11,948 nt of DNA from Burkholderiales bacterium (GCA_947456845.1 CANGUJ010000077.1:1-11948), one strand, 5' to 3'; counted from the first letter of the stretch, positions 1-9,086 are shown. A program made the numbers and translations. Notes: a model not told the origin generated them from the sequence alone.

Positions 1-1
1 C

Positions 2-2794
2 CCCAGCCGACCGGCGGAACCGATGCTGGTGCGCGTCGGCATCGACTCCGGGGAGGTCGTCATCGGCGCGGGCGATGAATCCTCCGGAGAAACGTATCGC
101 GCCGACGGAAGCACCATCCACCTTGCCGCACGCCTTGAGCAACTCGCCCGGCCGGGCACGACGCTCATGAGTGGCGCGAGCCACCGGCTGGTAGCGGACA
201 AGGTTGAAACTCGTTCGCTTGGCGCCCACGCGATCCGCGGATTCAGGACGCCGATCGAACTCTTCGACCTGATATCCGACCGGCCGGACGCCAACCCGGC
301 GCCGCGCCAGGCGGAGCCGGGGCGACGCGCGTTGTTGGGGCGGGAAGCCGTGCTGGCCCGCCTCATCCGGTCGGCCGAGCACCGCCGCACACGTACCGCG
401 GGCCCCTTATGCATGGGCCTGGTGGGCGAAGCCGGTATCGGGAAGTCAAGCGTGATCGCGGAACTGCGCACCCGCCTGCGCACGAGTATTTTCGATACCC
501 GCTTCGTCGCAACCCGTTCGTATTCATCCAACATTCCGTACAGCCTCGCAGCGGACCTGCTTCGATCGCTGATGGGCATTGCGCCAAGGCTGGCGGCGCC
601 TGTGCAGAGGGAGGCTGCGCTCGACGCCCTCGCATCGCTCGGGGACGGACTGGTCGCCCACCAATCGGCCGTGATCGACCTGCTTGGGCTCGGGCCGCCG
701 GATGCGGCATGGCAGGCGATGGAGCCGCCGCGGCGGAGGCGCGCCATCAGTGATGCCTGCCTGTCCGTCCTGGCATGCCGCATCGCCGGCGCGCCGGTCC
801 TGCTCGTGATCGAGGATATCCACCTCGCGGACCGCGACAGCCTGCGCCTGCTTGAATCCCTGATGCGGCATCTGGCCGGCCAGCGCCTGCTTGTGTGCGT
901 GTCGTATCGACCGGCGTTCAAGTGCCCGTGGGCCGGTGCGCCATGGTTTTCCGAAATCGGGGTCGAGCCGCTCGCCAACGCGGAGATGACCGCATTGGCA
1001 AACTCGATTCTGGGCACGCATCCTTCGCTGTCGGAAACCACGTCCGCGCTGGTGGAGAAGGCGGACGGCAATCCGTTTTTCCTGGTCCAGCTGGCGATGA
1101 ATTTCATCGATCAGGCGCGCCCGGAAGGCGGACCCGGACACTACAAGCTTGCCCGCGGACGAGACAAGGCCTTTCCGGCCGCGCGCATGCCCGGCTCGAT
1201 CTCGTCGGTGATTGCCGCCCGGGTCGATCACCTCTCGCCGGCCGCCAAGGCGGCGCTCGAGGCTGCCTCCATCCTCGGCGATCCGCTCGCGCCCGGCAGC
1301 ATCGCGATGATGCTGGAGCACGCGCTGCCGATCACTGTTGCGGCGATGGATGAAGCGGCCGCAGCGGGCTTGCTGCGCCGCGCCGGCGGAGATGCGGCCG
1401 CCTATGGGTTCGCGCATGGCCTGGTGCAGGAGGCGGTCGCCGCTTCGCTGACGCGAGCGCGCCGGCAGTCCCTCCACCGCAGCGCGTGCCAATGGCTGAT
1501 GATCGAGGGCGCCGACCAGCTCGACGACAAGGCCGCGGTCGCGCTTCATCATGCGCACAACGGCGGTGCCTGGCAGCAGGCCATTGAGCTTTCGCTCCGC
1601 GCCATGTCGCGCGCGATCGCGCATTCGGCAAACCGCGAAGCACTGCGCATTTTCGAAATCGGCCTCGATGCGGCGAAGCAGCTCAAGGACGATGCGGCGG
1701 TCCTGCCCGGCGAACTGAGCCTTCGCGTGAAGGCTTTGTCGGCTTTCCTGCCCCTCGGCCGCATCGACAGCATCGTTGAGAACCTGCAGCGTGCCGAGGC
1801 GATCGCGCTCGCACTTGGCGATGACCGGCGCATCGCCTCCATGCAGGTCCAGCTGGCGGTCATCCAGTGGTCGGAGGGCGAATACCGAAACGGCATGACC
1901 GCGTCGCGCAGCGCGGCGCGCGCCGCGCTGCGCGCCGGGGCGCGCAACCTGCAGCTGGCCGCCGCGCAGTCGCGCCTGATGCTGCTCCACGCGGTCGGCA
2001 GGTATGGCAACGTCATCCGCGAAGCCCGCGGCATCGAACGGAACTTCGCCGCCGAACTCGCCAACCGTACGGTCATGCCCGGCTGGGCCATCATCGCATC
2101 GATCGGTGTGAAGGTCTTTCTTGCCGACGCCTTCGTCGCGACCGGCAGGTACGCCGAGGCACAGCGCGAACTCGATGCCTGCTACCGCGAACTTGCCCAT
2201 CGGGAACACGCCTTCTCGCGTGCGCTGGTCGACTTCACCCAGACCACCTTGTGGGAAAAGGAAAGCCGGCATGCGGACAGCGTGGTGCTCCTGGAGGCGA
2301 CACTGCGCGCATGCGAGGCGCATGACCTGACGACCATGCTGCCCCCGGTAACGACCGCGCTGGCCGGGGCGATGGGTCGGACCGGGCGCCTTGCCGCCGC
2401 CCTCGCCATGATCCGGGAGGCCATCGACACCAGGCTGTACCAGTACGGGGGGCGCTACAACGAGTTCTACCTGTACTCGACCTATGCCCGGCTTCTGCTC
2501 ATCGACGGGCAGCACGAGGAGGCGATCAGGCTGGCGCGGCAATCCGTCGAGTTCGCCGCGCGCCTGGGCCAGTCAGGCCACATGGCGGCATCCCTCCTGG
2601 TGCTGGCGGATTGCCAGCGGGGGGCCGGCGCGGCTGACGCCGCCGCCACCTATCGGGAGGCGATTCGAACGGCCGACGCCTGCGGCATGCAACAAGTGAT
2701 TCAGCAAGCAAGTCTCGCTCTCGCCGCCATGGAACAGAACACCCAAGGCGGCGACCGGCCTGAGCACCTGCCGCGGGCCGCCGTGCAAGCCTGA
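2..2794 (+). CDS. Nucleotide cyclase-ATPase-TPR signalling protein (5' partial)
   Basis: The reading frame is open to the left window edge. The first ATG (base 23) lies inside a conserved domain, so the true start is outside the window. Residues are numbered from that ATG. Residues 1-85 match the C-terminal half of a class III adenylate/guanylate cyclase domain (VRVGIDSGEVVIG, then HLAARLEQLA). A P-loop ATPase follows, with Walker A GEAGIGKSS near 135-143 and Walker B VLLVIEDIHLAD near 259-270, in the style of MalT/AfsR-type regulators. From about 480 to 900 the protein is alanine-rich and helical with TPR-like character. Such proteins are known as large signalling or regulatory ATPases. At the cyclase active site the usual Asn of the NxxxR motif is His33, Arg37 is kept, and the preceding Asp is Ser30, so cyclase activity is uncertain. 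It is the first visible gene of the operon, 7 nt before the P450. The domain calls are firm; the signal and the target are unknown. Confidence 0.88.
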   Translation, partial: PSRPAEPMLVRVGIDSGEVVIGAGDESSGETYRADGSTIHLAARLEQLARPGTTLMSGASHRLVADKVETRSLGAHAIRGFRTPIELFDLISDRPDANPAPRQAEPGRRALLGREAVLARLIRSAEHRRTRTAGPLCMGLVGEAGIGKSSVIAELRTRLRTSIFDTRFVATRSYSSNIPYSLAADLLRSLMGIAPRLAAPVQREAALDALASLGDGLVAHQSAVIDLLGLGPPDAAWQAMEPPRRRRAISDACLSVLACRIAGAPVLLVIEDIHLADRDSLRLLESLMRHLAGQRLLVCVSYRPAFKCPWAGAPWFSEIGVEPLANAEMTALANSILGTHPSLSETTSALVEKADGNPFFLVQLAMNFIDQARPEGGPGHYKLARGRDKAFPAARMPGSISSVIAARVDHLSPAAKAALEAASILGDPLAPGSIAMMLEHALPITVAAMDEAAAAGLLRRAGGDAAAYGFAHGLVQEAVAASLTRARRQSLHRSACQWLMIEGADQLDDKAAVALHHAHNGGAWQQAIELSLRAMSRAIAHSANREALRIFEIGLDAAKQLKDDAAVLPGELSLRVKALSAFLPLGRIDSIVENLQRAEAIALALGDDRRIASMQVQLAVIQWSEGEYRNGMTASRSAARAALRAGARNLQLAAAQSRLMLLHAVGRYGNVIREARGIERNFAAELANRTVMPGWAIIASIGVKVFLADAFVATGRYAEAQRELDACYRELAHREHAFSRALVDFTQTTLWEKESRHADSVVLLEATLRACEAHDLTTMLPPVTTALAGAMGRTGRLAAALAMIREAIDTRLYQYGGRYNEFYLYSTYARLLLIDGQHEEAIRLARQSVEFAARLGQSGHMAASLLVLADCQRGAGAADAAATYREAIRTADACGMQQVIQQASLALAAMEQNTQGGDRPEHLPRAAVQA

Positions 2795-2801
2795 TGCGCT
2801 G

Positions 2802-4079
2802 ATGCCGGACCTCGTCAAACAGCTGCTGTACATCATGGTGGGCCGGGTGTTCCACCAGCCGTTCCTGCTGCGCGCGGCATGCAAGCTGCTCACCCGTTAC
2901 CCGGGCCTGACCCGCTACAGCCCGGGCCTGATCGTCGCCTCCCGCGACGCGGTCGGAAGCCTGTTGCGCCGTGTCGGGGATTTTTCGCACACGGCCTACC
3001 AGTCCAGCCTCGCCACCGGCGATTTCCTGATCGGAATGGACAAGGGGCCGGGCATGCTGTCGGACCGCCGGATGCTGCTTGACTGGATCAGGCAGGCGTC
3101 CCCGACGCCCCGTGCAGAACGCCCGAGCGTCACCGAAAGCAGGCTATGCCTGGAGCGCCTGCGCCAGGAACGCAAGACCCGCTTCGACCTGATCGAGGAT
3201 TACCTGATGGACGTGGTCTGGAGCGAGCTGAGATGCGCGTTGGGCAGCCATTCGGATCTGCTCGCCGAAACGCGCTACAGGGACCGCCAAGGCCGCCCGC
3301 ACCTGCTTGACGACCTGCGCTACCTGGGCGCCAATCTCGTCGTGGGCTGGGTGGCGCCGAAAGCGGTTCAGAAAAAGGTCAGCGCCTGCGCCGCTTCGGT
3401 AAGCGCTCGAGTGAAGGCCCATGCAGTACGCCTGGGCCAGGGCTTCGACCCGCCGCCCGAGGACGCCGCCGCGCTCATCCGCAACGCGATCGGGATGATG
3501 TGGGTCGGCCACCCGGCCACCGTGCAGGCTGGCGCGCTGATGATCCAGGAGTTGCTGGCGCGCCCGGGCGTCCGCGCGGAACTGGGTGCCCGGGTGCAGG
3601 GCCTCAAGGAGAGTGCCTGGGCAGACCCGCTGTTGCGCCGCGACTTGCGCGAGCATGTGCTGGAGTTGCTGCGCTTCCGGCCGGTGTTTCCGCTGGTGCC
3701 GCGGCGCGCCATCCGCGACACCGCGCTGGACCTGGGCCGGGGTCGGGTGATGCCCGTCAAGGCGGGTACGCGCGTGGTGGTGGGCCTCGTGGGTGCCATG
3801 TTCGATCCTGAGGCCTCGTGGGCGCCGGACGTCTACCATCCCGGCAGGCATAGGGAGAAATGGGTGCGGGAGCGGGAAGACGAACTGCTGATGTTCGGGC
3901 TGGGCGAACGCAACTGCGTCGCGGAACACATGGTGCCGGATATCCTGGTGAGCGCCCTGATCGGCCTGTTGCAGATGCCGGGCTTGCGCTGGCCGGACCG
4001 CAGGCTGTTCGAGCCGCGCATCACCTATGACGGCGTGATCATCACCCGCATGCCGCTGGCGATCGACCCGCTCGGCTGA
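2802..4079 (+). CDS. Cytochrome P450 with atypical I-helix
   Basis: This 425-residue protein has the landmarks of a soluble bacterial P450. The ExxR motif is ELLR at 288-291. The haem loop FGLGERNC is at 365-372, with Cys372 as the thiolate ligand, and C-V-A follows in place of C-x-G. The I-helix reads WVGHPATV at 234-241. Aligned with the common AGHETTV pattern, the acid is Pro238 and the first threonine is Ala239, which leaves only Thr240. That acid-alcohol pair delivers protons for O2 activation in monooxygenases. P450s that use peroxides or rearrange hydroperoxides often lack it. No ferredoxin or reductase gene is visible nearby, while a DyP peroxidase lies two genes downstream. I infer a peroxygenase, isomerase or dehydratase-like role; the substrate is unknown. 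The ATG lies 7 nt after the upstream stop without a clear Shine-Dalgarno sequence, suggesting translational coupling. Confidence 0.9.
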   Translation: MPDLVKQLLYIMVGRVFHQPFLLRAACKLLTRYPGLTRYSPGLIVASRDAVGSLLRRVGDFSHTAYQSSLATGDFLIGMDKGPGMLSDRRMLLDWIRQASPTPRAERPSVTESRLCLERLRQERKTRFDLIEDYLMDVVWSELRCALGSHSDLLAETRYRDRQGRPHLLDDLRYLGANLVVGWVAPKAVQKKVSACAASVSARVKAHAVRLGQGFDPPPEDAAALIRNAIGMMWVGHPATVQAGALMIQELLARPGVRAELGARVQGLKESAWADPLLRRDLREHVLELLRFRPVFPLVPRRAIRDTALDLGRGRVMPVKAGTRVVVGLVGAMFDPEASWAPDVYHPGRHREKWVREREDELLMFGLGERNCVAEHMVPDILVSALIGLLQMPGLRWPDRRLFEPRITYDGVIITRMPLAIDPLG

Positions 4080-4083
4080 CGCG

Positions 4084-7000
4084 ATGTCCAACCCGCGCAT
4101 GCAATGCATCATCCTCCCGCTCGCGGGCGAGCAGGCGGCGCAATCGGCAGGCGCGTGGATCGCGGGCCACAAGGCCGAACTGCACGATCAATTTGCCGCG
4201 CTGCCCGCGGTCCACTTCGCGTCCCTGTCCCTGCTGCCGCCGCTACCCGGTGTTGCCGGCGCTCTCCCGGCCCTGATGCTCGAGGTCGCAGTTGACGAAG
4301 GTATCGACCAAAAGGCGCTGGTGTCGCTGCTGCTGTCGCGCGGCCCGGGCATCTTCGCGCCCCTGCTTGCGGCCTGCGGCATCGGGTTGCCCGGGGGGCC
4401 GGCGGAAATGCTGGCCGAGATTCGCCGCAGGCTGCTGGGGCATTGCGATCCGGCAGCAGGCGGGTTCGTCGGGGTGCGGGATTTTTCGCGCGCCGAGATC
4501 GAGCACGCGCACGCGCTTTTCATGAAGGCGCGCGACCTCTTCACCCCTGGGGCGGCTGCGCCTGCCGTGCCGGCGGGCCAGGCGGTGGATGGCCCCGGCG
4601 ATCCGGTCCAGGCCGCCATGGACCTGGTCGACCGGGCTTGTCCCGGACCGGTTCCGGCACAGCGACGCCGCTCGCTGTGGCGCCGCCCGTGGATGTCCAG
4701 GCCGCTCAAGGCATTCGCCATCGCCGGCCTGCTGGTGGCCGGCCCGGTCAGAGCCGCAGGCTTTGGCGTCACCGGCCTGCTGGCGTCGGTCTGCGTTTCG
4801 CTCCTCACGCTCCTGGTCGGGCTGGCGGCCTTCATGCTGCTGGGCCCCGCGCTGCTAGTGGCGCTGCTCGGCGTACTCAGCGGCGCAACGGCCGCGACGG
4901 TCGCTCTGCTGGCCATTCCACCCTACCTCGGCGTAATTCCGGTCGCGGCGCTTGCGCTGTTGCTCGCCCCGATAGGATTTGCCCTGTTCGGCGCCGCCTT
5001 GACCGCAAGCCTTGCCAAAGCGGGCACCGTGCAGCGGTTCATGACCCTAGCCGGCGGCGTCGGCGCGGCCGCGTTGGCGGTTATGCAACTGGCGGGAGTT
5101 CCGATACGCAGGCTCCTCGCGGCGCTGCGCGACTTCGCAGCGCTCGGGTCGCGGGATTGTTTCCGCATCCTGGCCGGTCCGGGATTGTCCGCGGCAATCG
5201 CGGCGGCGGTGCCTGCCGCCATGGTCATCCTGGCCGCCGCCCTGGTGGCCACGTTCTTCGCGAGCGTCTTGTCGCCCCTTATCGTATTCGCCGGCACCGG
5301 CATCGTCGTCGCATGGATCGTGGCACGCACCCGATCCGGCTCCATCAGCGTCACCTTTCTGATCGTGGCGCTCGCCGTGGCCGCATTGCTCTACCTAGAC
5401 AAGGAACGCGCCGCCTCATGGCCCGGCGAGAGGTTTTCCCTGCTCGACATCGCGCCGGCGGCGGTGGTCGCGGCCATCGCGTGCGCATCGATTGCAATCC
5501 TGGCTTACCTGTTCGGCAAATGGAACAAGACGCGCCCGCTGCTATCGTCGATCGTGGCTACGGCATTGATCCTCGCTTTGGGCTGGTTGACGCTTCCGCA
5601 CCTCCCGCCGGGCGGACATGCGGGCGTGGCGACCGGCGGCACGAAAACCGTGGCGGCCTATGGCCAATTCCTCGTAGTGCCATCGACCATCTGGCTGACC
5701 CTGGCGGGCGCTGCGTACTTCAACTGGCGCATCGGATCGACGATCGGGGCGCTCGCCGCTTTCTTCCTCGGCATGGCAGGTGCCAAACTGGCACCATTTT
5801 TCGCGAGCTCGCCGGTCTTAGCCCACATCGCCGCCGAAGCGCCGGTGCCGCTGGCGGGCATCAGCGTGGGCATGCTGCTTGTGGGGGCGGGTGGCAAGAG
5901 AATCCGTGATGCCGGAAAACGCGAGCCTCGCGTACTTGCAGGAATGGGATGTGCCTGGCTGGCCGTCGTGGCCGGCATCGTCGGCGGCGCTGCGCTGCTC
6001 GCCCGCGCCGATAGCCCCGGGCCGCTGGTGCCGGGCTGTATCGCCGGCGGGCTTCTCGTGTCGGTCGTCCTGTTATGCACGCTGCGAACCCTGGTCGGCG
6101 CCGTGCTGGCCCTGTCCTTCATTGGCGGGGCCGCCTGGTACGGAGCGAACTACAACGCCGCGAGCCCGTGGCTTGTCACGCTCGACGTCGCGACGGCCTT
6201 TGCGGCGTGCATGGCCGTATTCATTGCCGGCGCGTCCGGATTCCGGATGATTTTCGGTTCGATGAATACCAGGGACCTCGCCAGCTTTGTCGGGAGCGCG
6301 GTCGTTCTCCTCCTCGCCGTTCTGGTTCTTGGCGCCAATTGCTTTCCCGGCACGGCGCACTCCTGCGCGCCGGTGCTGACCTGGGTCGCACGGGCAGTCC
6401 AGTCCGATCTCAACGCCGCGCTCCTGGTCGTGCTGCTATCGCTCGGCATTCTTTACGCGATCGGCGCCATTTCCGAAAGCCTCGGCGCGGTTGCCCTGCT
6501 CAGCGCCGGCCTGGTGATCGCTGTGCCGGTGGCCACGCTCGGCGTGGGGTACGGCATCCTTGCCGCAGCGTTACCGCTTCTCGATAAGGATTATTCCGGC
6601 ATCCTTTTCTATGGCACGCTGAACGTGCCGATCGCAGTGAGCTGGGTCGCGGAGTTCGACCACGCCCTGGCGATCCTGAAGCTGGCCTTACTGCTGACCG
6701 CGCCGTTCGCCGCCCTGGCGGTGCTTGCGGCAGCCTTCATGATGGCGCGTGCGCCCCTCTCCTGGCTCGAGCGGGCCGGCGCCCCGGTCAATGCCGAGTT
6801 GCAGGCAACGCGGCAGACGCATCCGTCCATCCTGGCGTGCGAAGCTGGCCTGGCCAACAGGATGCAGCACATGATCAGCGTGACGGAAATCCGCCAACCG
6901 GCCTGGTTCTTCGCGCCCATCTTGCGCTACGTGCTCTGGGTGGTCAATACCGTCGGGCACATCTGGTGCACCGACGGGCGGCTCGGCGACGCACCCGGCA

Positions 7001-7443
7001 TCCACTTCGGGCATTGGCATGTCATCGACAACGGCAGGCGGCTGGTGTTCTGCAGCAACTTCGAAGTGCCTTTCGGCGGCTACCTGGACGATTTCATTCG
7101 CGGCGCGCGCAACGGCGTGAACTTGGTGTGGCGCTGCACCGAGTTGCCGCTGCGCAATCCCGCATGCGAGGGACAACCCGGCGTGACGCTCGCACGGTCG
7201 TTCCCGCCGACCGCGTTCGGCATTCTCGGCGGCTGCGCGAATGAGCAGTGGTTCAAGACCTATGCGAGGGAAAGCATGATTCCACACCTGTTCCGGTTCG
7301 AAGCCTATTCGGACAGCTACAACGACATCGCCCGTGCCGCACGCTTCTGCGACGCACTGCGCGCCATACGCGCCGCCGGGGCACTGGGGGAAAGGCCATC
7401 GCCGCTCGCGCTGGATCAAATCGTCCGGGCGCTGGAATCATGA
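4084..7443 (+). CDS. Large polytopic membrane protein with soluble N- and C-terminal domains
   Basis: This protein has 1119 residues and no family name I can give with confidence. Residues 1-150 are soluble and contain HFASLSLLP near 44 and LMLEVAVDEG. A basic linker (RRRSLWRRP, near 194-202) precedes about 18-20 hydrophobic segments spanning roughly 210-890, which places the N-terminus in the cytoplasm by the positive-inside rule. Residues 890-1119 form a soluble C-terminal domain. It has a semi-hydrophobic helix (ILRYVLWVVNTVGHIW), then GIHFGHWHVID near 972, LVFCSNFEVPFGGYLDDFI, and WFKTYARES. From memory, this C-terminal pattern (HFARW..ID..RLLF.SNYDG...YL.DFI) occurs in uncharacterised proteins near DyP peroxidases; I could not check this. 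The N-terminal HFA segment may be a diverged copy of the same fold. It starts 4 nt after the P450 stop and overlaps the peroxidase start by 4 nt, so the three products are probably made together. It could be a transporter, or a membrane platform for the two haem enzymes. Confidence 0.85.
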   Translation: MSNPRMQCIILPLAGEQAAQSAGAWIAGHKAELHDQFAALPAVHFASLSLLPPLPGVAGALPALMLEVAVDEGIDQKALVSLLLSRGPGIFAPLLAACGIGLPGGPAEMLAEIRRRLLGHCDPAAGGFVGVRDFSRAEIEHAHALFMKARDLFTPGAAAPAVPAGQAVDGPGDPVQAAMDLVDRACPGPVPAQRRRSLWRRPWMSRPLKAFAIAGLLVAGPVRAAGFGVTGLLASVCVSLLTLLVGLAAFMLLGPALLVALLGVLSGATAATVALLAIPPYLGVIPVAALALLLAPIGFALFGAALTASLAKAGTVQRFMTLAGGVGAAALAVMQLAGVPIRRLLAALRDFAALGSRDCFRILAGPGLSAAIAAAVPAAMVILAAALVATFFASVLSPLIVFAGTGIVVAWIVARTRSGSISVTFLIVALAVAALLYLDKERAASWPGERFSLLDIAPAAVVAAIACASIAILAYLFGKWNKTRPLLSSIVATALILALGWLTLPHLPPGGHAGVATGGTKTVAAYGQFLVVPSTIWLTLAGAAYFNWRIGSTIGALAAFFLGMAGAKLAPFFASSPVLAHIAAEAPVPLAGISVGMLLVGAGGKRIRDAGKREPRVLAGMGCAWLAVVAGIVGGAALLARADSPGPLVPGCIAGGLLVSVVLLCTLRTLVGAVLALSFIGGAAWYGANYNAASPWLVTLDVATAFAACMAVFIAGASGFRMIFGSMNTRDLASFVGSAVVLLLAVLVLGANCFPGTAHSCAPVLTWVARAVQSDLNAALLVVLLSLGILYAIGAISESLGAVALLSAGLVIAVPVATLGVGYGILAAALPLLDKDYSGILFYGTLNVPIAVSWVAEFDHALAILKLALLLTAPFAALAVLAAAFMMARAPLSWLERAGAPVNAELQATRQTHPSILACEAGLANRMQHMISVTEIRQPAWFFAPILRYVLWVVNTVGHIWCTDGRLGDAPGIHFGHWHVIDNGRRLVFCSNFEVPFGGYLDDFIRGARNGVNLVWRCTELPLRNPACEGQPGVTLARSFPPTAFGILGGCANEQWFKTYARESMIPHLFRFEAYSDSYNDIARAARFCDALRAIRAAGALGERPSPLALDQIVRALES

Positions 7444-9080
7444 ACGCTGACACCTCGCTCAAACACCACGAAGACGACATTCAGGCCATCGCCGCCACCG
7501 GTTTCGCCCGCTTGCGCTGGTCGCGGTTCTTCCTCCTACAGGTCACCGAAGGCGCAAGGGCGCGGCGCTGGATAAAGGCGCGCGTCGCGGGCGGACTGAT
7601 CAGGAGCGTAGCGTCGCTCGGTTGGGATGCGAAGTCGCCCGGCGCCGCCGCCGGACACGCGGCCGACGACGCGGGCTTGGGCGCGAGGCCCGCGCACATG
7701 CCGGCCGGGCCCGAGGTGTACCGGGAGAACAGGCATGATGCCCTTGCGCTCGCGTTCACCTTCAACGGCATCCGCAAGCTCGGTTTCGAGGAGGCCGCCA
7801 ACATGCCGTTCCCGGCGACCTTCAAGCGCGGAATGGGAGACCGCGCGCGGGCTGGATTGTTTGGCGACACGCCCGCTGCCTGGAGCTGGTTGGACCACGC
7901 GGACACCCGTGACCAAGGCACCCAGGCCGAGATCCACCTCCTGGCCATGTACTTCTCGACCCGCGATGTGATACCGGCATTTCTGGAAGAGGATGCGCTT
8001 GAGGAATGCGGATTGCGCTTGGCGGGAGTCATCAAGGGCTGCCCCAGCTATATCGAAGACAACGGCGCGGCATATGAACCCTTCGGTTTTCGCGACGGCA
8101 TCGCCCAGCCCGTGATTCGTGGCTTGCGCGAGTCCACCAGCATAAAGGCGGCCAGAAAGTCGGCAGGCGCGCTGTTCGAGGACAGGGTCGTCGCGCCGGG
8201 CGAGTTCCTCCTCGGGCATCTCAACGAGTACGGCGAACGCGCCTCGTGCCCCGACGTGCGCGGCAGACCGCGAGACCTGCCTGCCTTCGGCTTCAACGGC
8301 AGCTACCTGGTCGCCCGGCAGATCACCCAGCACGTGGCGGCGTTCGGCGAATGGGAAGCGCGCGAGAAGTCGGCTTATCGAAGTGCGCAGACCGGCGCGG
8401 GCTATCGCACAGAGCATGAAGACCATCCGTCCTCACCCGCTGAAAAGCTGATCGGCAGGCGGCGGGACGGCCAATCCCTGGTTTGCCCAAGGAAAGGAAA
8501 GGCCGATCCGGCCGCGGACCTGGACGCCTTTCGCTATCGCGTCGAGGACGCCGTGGGGTTCATGTGCCCGCGTGGCGCCCATGTTCGTCGCGCCAACCCC
8601 CGCGACCTCCTGGGATGGGATGTCGAATCGGGCGTCGCCGCCGCGAAGCTGCACCGATTGATCCGGCGCGGCAGGGTGATCGCCCAATCCAGGTGCCGGG
8701 AAGACGGCGCGGCCGCGTGCGGCGATCCGTTGTTTCGCGGATTCGGCGCCGACAAACCGCCCTGCGGAACGGGCCTGATGTTCATCGCGCTGAACGCGGA
8801 TCTGGAGCGCCAGTACGAGTTTGTCCAGCAGAACTGGATCGTGAACAGGAAGTTCGGAGACCTGGCCGACGAGCGCGATCCGATCGTCGGCGGCTCGGGC
8901 GACGGCGCGCCGCGGGTGTTCTCCGTGCCGGACAACCCGGTCGGCAGGAAGCTTTCCCTGACCGCCGATTTCACCAGGGTGGAAGGCGGCGGTTACTTCT
9001 TCCTGCCCAGCCTGGCCGCGCTGCGCATGCTGGGCGAAGAACCGGCCTGGCAGCCGCAGGACACCCAACCGGCGCCATGA
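7440..9080 (+). CDS. DyP-type haem peroxidase
   Basis: The frame is open further upstream, but the start at 7440 (ATGA overlapping the previous stop) fits best. It gives 546 residues, beginning just before the typical N-terminus (DIQAIAATGF, then RFFLLQVTEGARARRW). The diagnostic GxxDG motif is GFRDG with Asp219, the distal catalytic aspartate of DyPs. CPRGAHVRRANPRD follows; His381 is the likely proximal haem ligand. IRRG holds Arg409/410, of which one is the likely distal arginine. The length and the insertions resemble the long type C/D DyPs rather than the short bacterial types A and B. DyPs use H2O2 to oxidise dyes, phenolics and other donors; the natural donor here is unknown. I see no Tat or Sec signal and no encapsulin-targeting tail (the C-terminus is QPQDTQPAP), so it should be cytoplasmic. 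It is the last gene of the operon, and its operon partners suggest it works with the P450 or supplies or removes peroxide. Confidence 0.95.
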   Translation: MNADTSLKHHEDDIQAIAATGFARLRWSRFFLLQVTEGARARRWIKARVAGGLIRSVASLGWDAKSPGAAAGHAADDAGLGARPAHMPAGPEVYRENRHDALALAFTFNGIRKLGFEEAANMPFPATFKRGMGDRARAGLFGDTPAAWSWLDHADTRDQGTQAEIHLLAMYFSTRDVIPAFLEEDALEECGLRLAGVIKGCPSYIEDNGAAYEPFGFRDGIAQPVIRGLRESTSIKAARKSAGALFEDRVVAPGEFLLGHLNEYGERASCPDVRGRPRDLPAFGFNGSYLVARQITQHVAAFGEWEAREKSAYRSAQTGAGYRTEHEDHPSSPAEKLIGRRRDGQSLVCPRKGKADPAADLDAFRYRVEDAVGFMCPRGAHVRRANPRDLLGWDVESGVAAAKLHRLIRRGRVIAQSRCREDGAAACGDPLFRGFGADKPPCGTGLMFIALNADLERQYEFVQQNWIVNRKFGDLADERDPIVGGSGDGAPRVFSVPDNPVGRKLSLTADFTRVEGGGYFFLPSLAALRMLGEEPAWQPQDTQPAP

Positions 9081-9086
9081 GGCTGC

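Noticed and set aside
524..2542. Long open frame on the - strand opposite the cyclase-ATPase gene
   Set aside because: Its product is rich in Arg, Gly and His with no recognisable domain, while the + strand frame has clear cyclase, Walker and TPR-like features. Long antisense frames are expected in GC-rich DNA.
4443..5909. 488-codon + strand frame overlapping the membrane-protein gene
   Set aside because: Its translation is low-complexity and Arg/Gly-rich, while the overlapping frame encodes regular membrane helices.
7248..7439. N-terminal extension of the peroxidase frame
   Set aside because: It overlaps the conserved C-terminal domain of the upstream protein and does not resemble a DyP N-terminus. 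The ATGA overlap at 7440 gives a normal start.
9041..9080. Encapsulin-targeting tail on the DyP peroxidase
   Set aside because: The C-terminus is proline-rich and lacks the Gly/Leu/Ile-rich cargo motif, and there is no encapsulin shell gene in the window.
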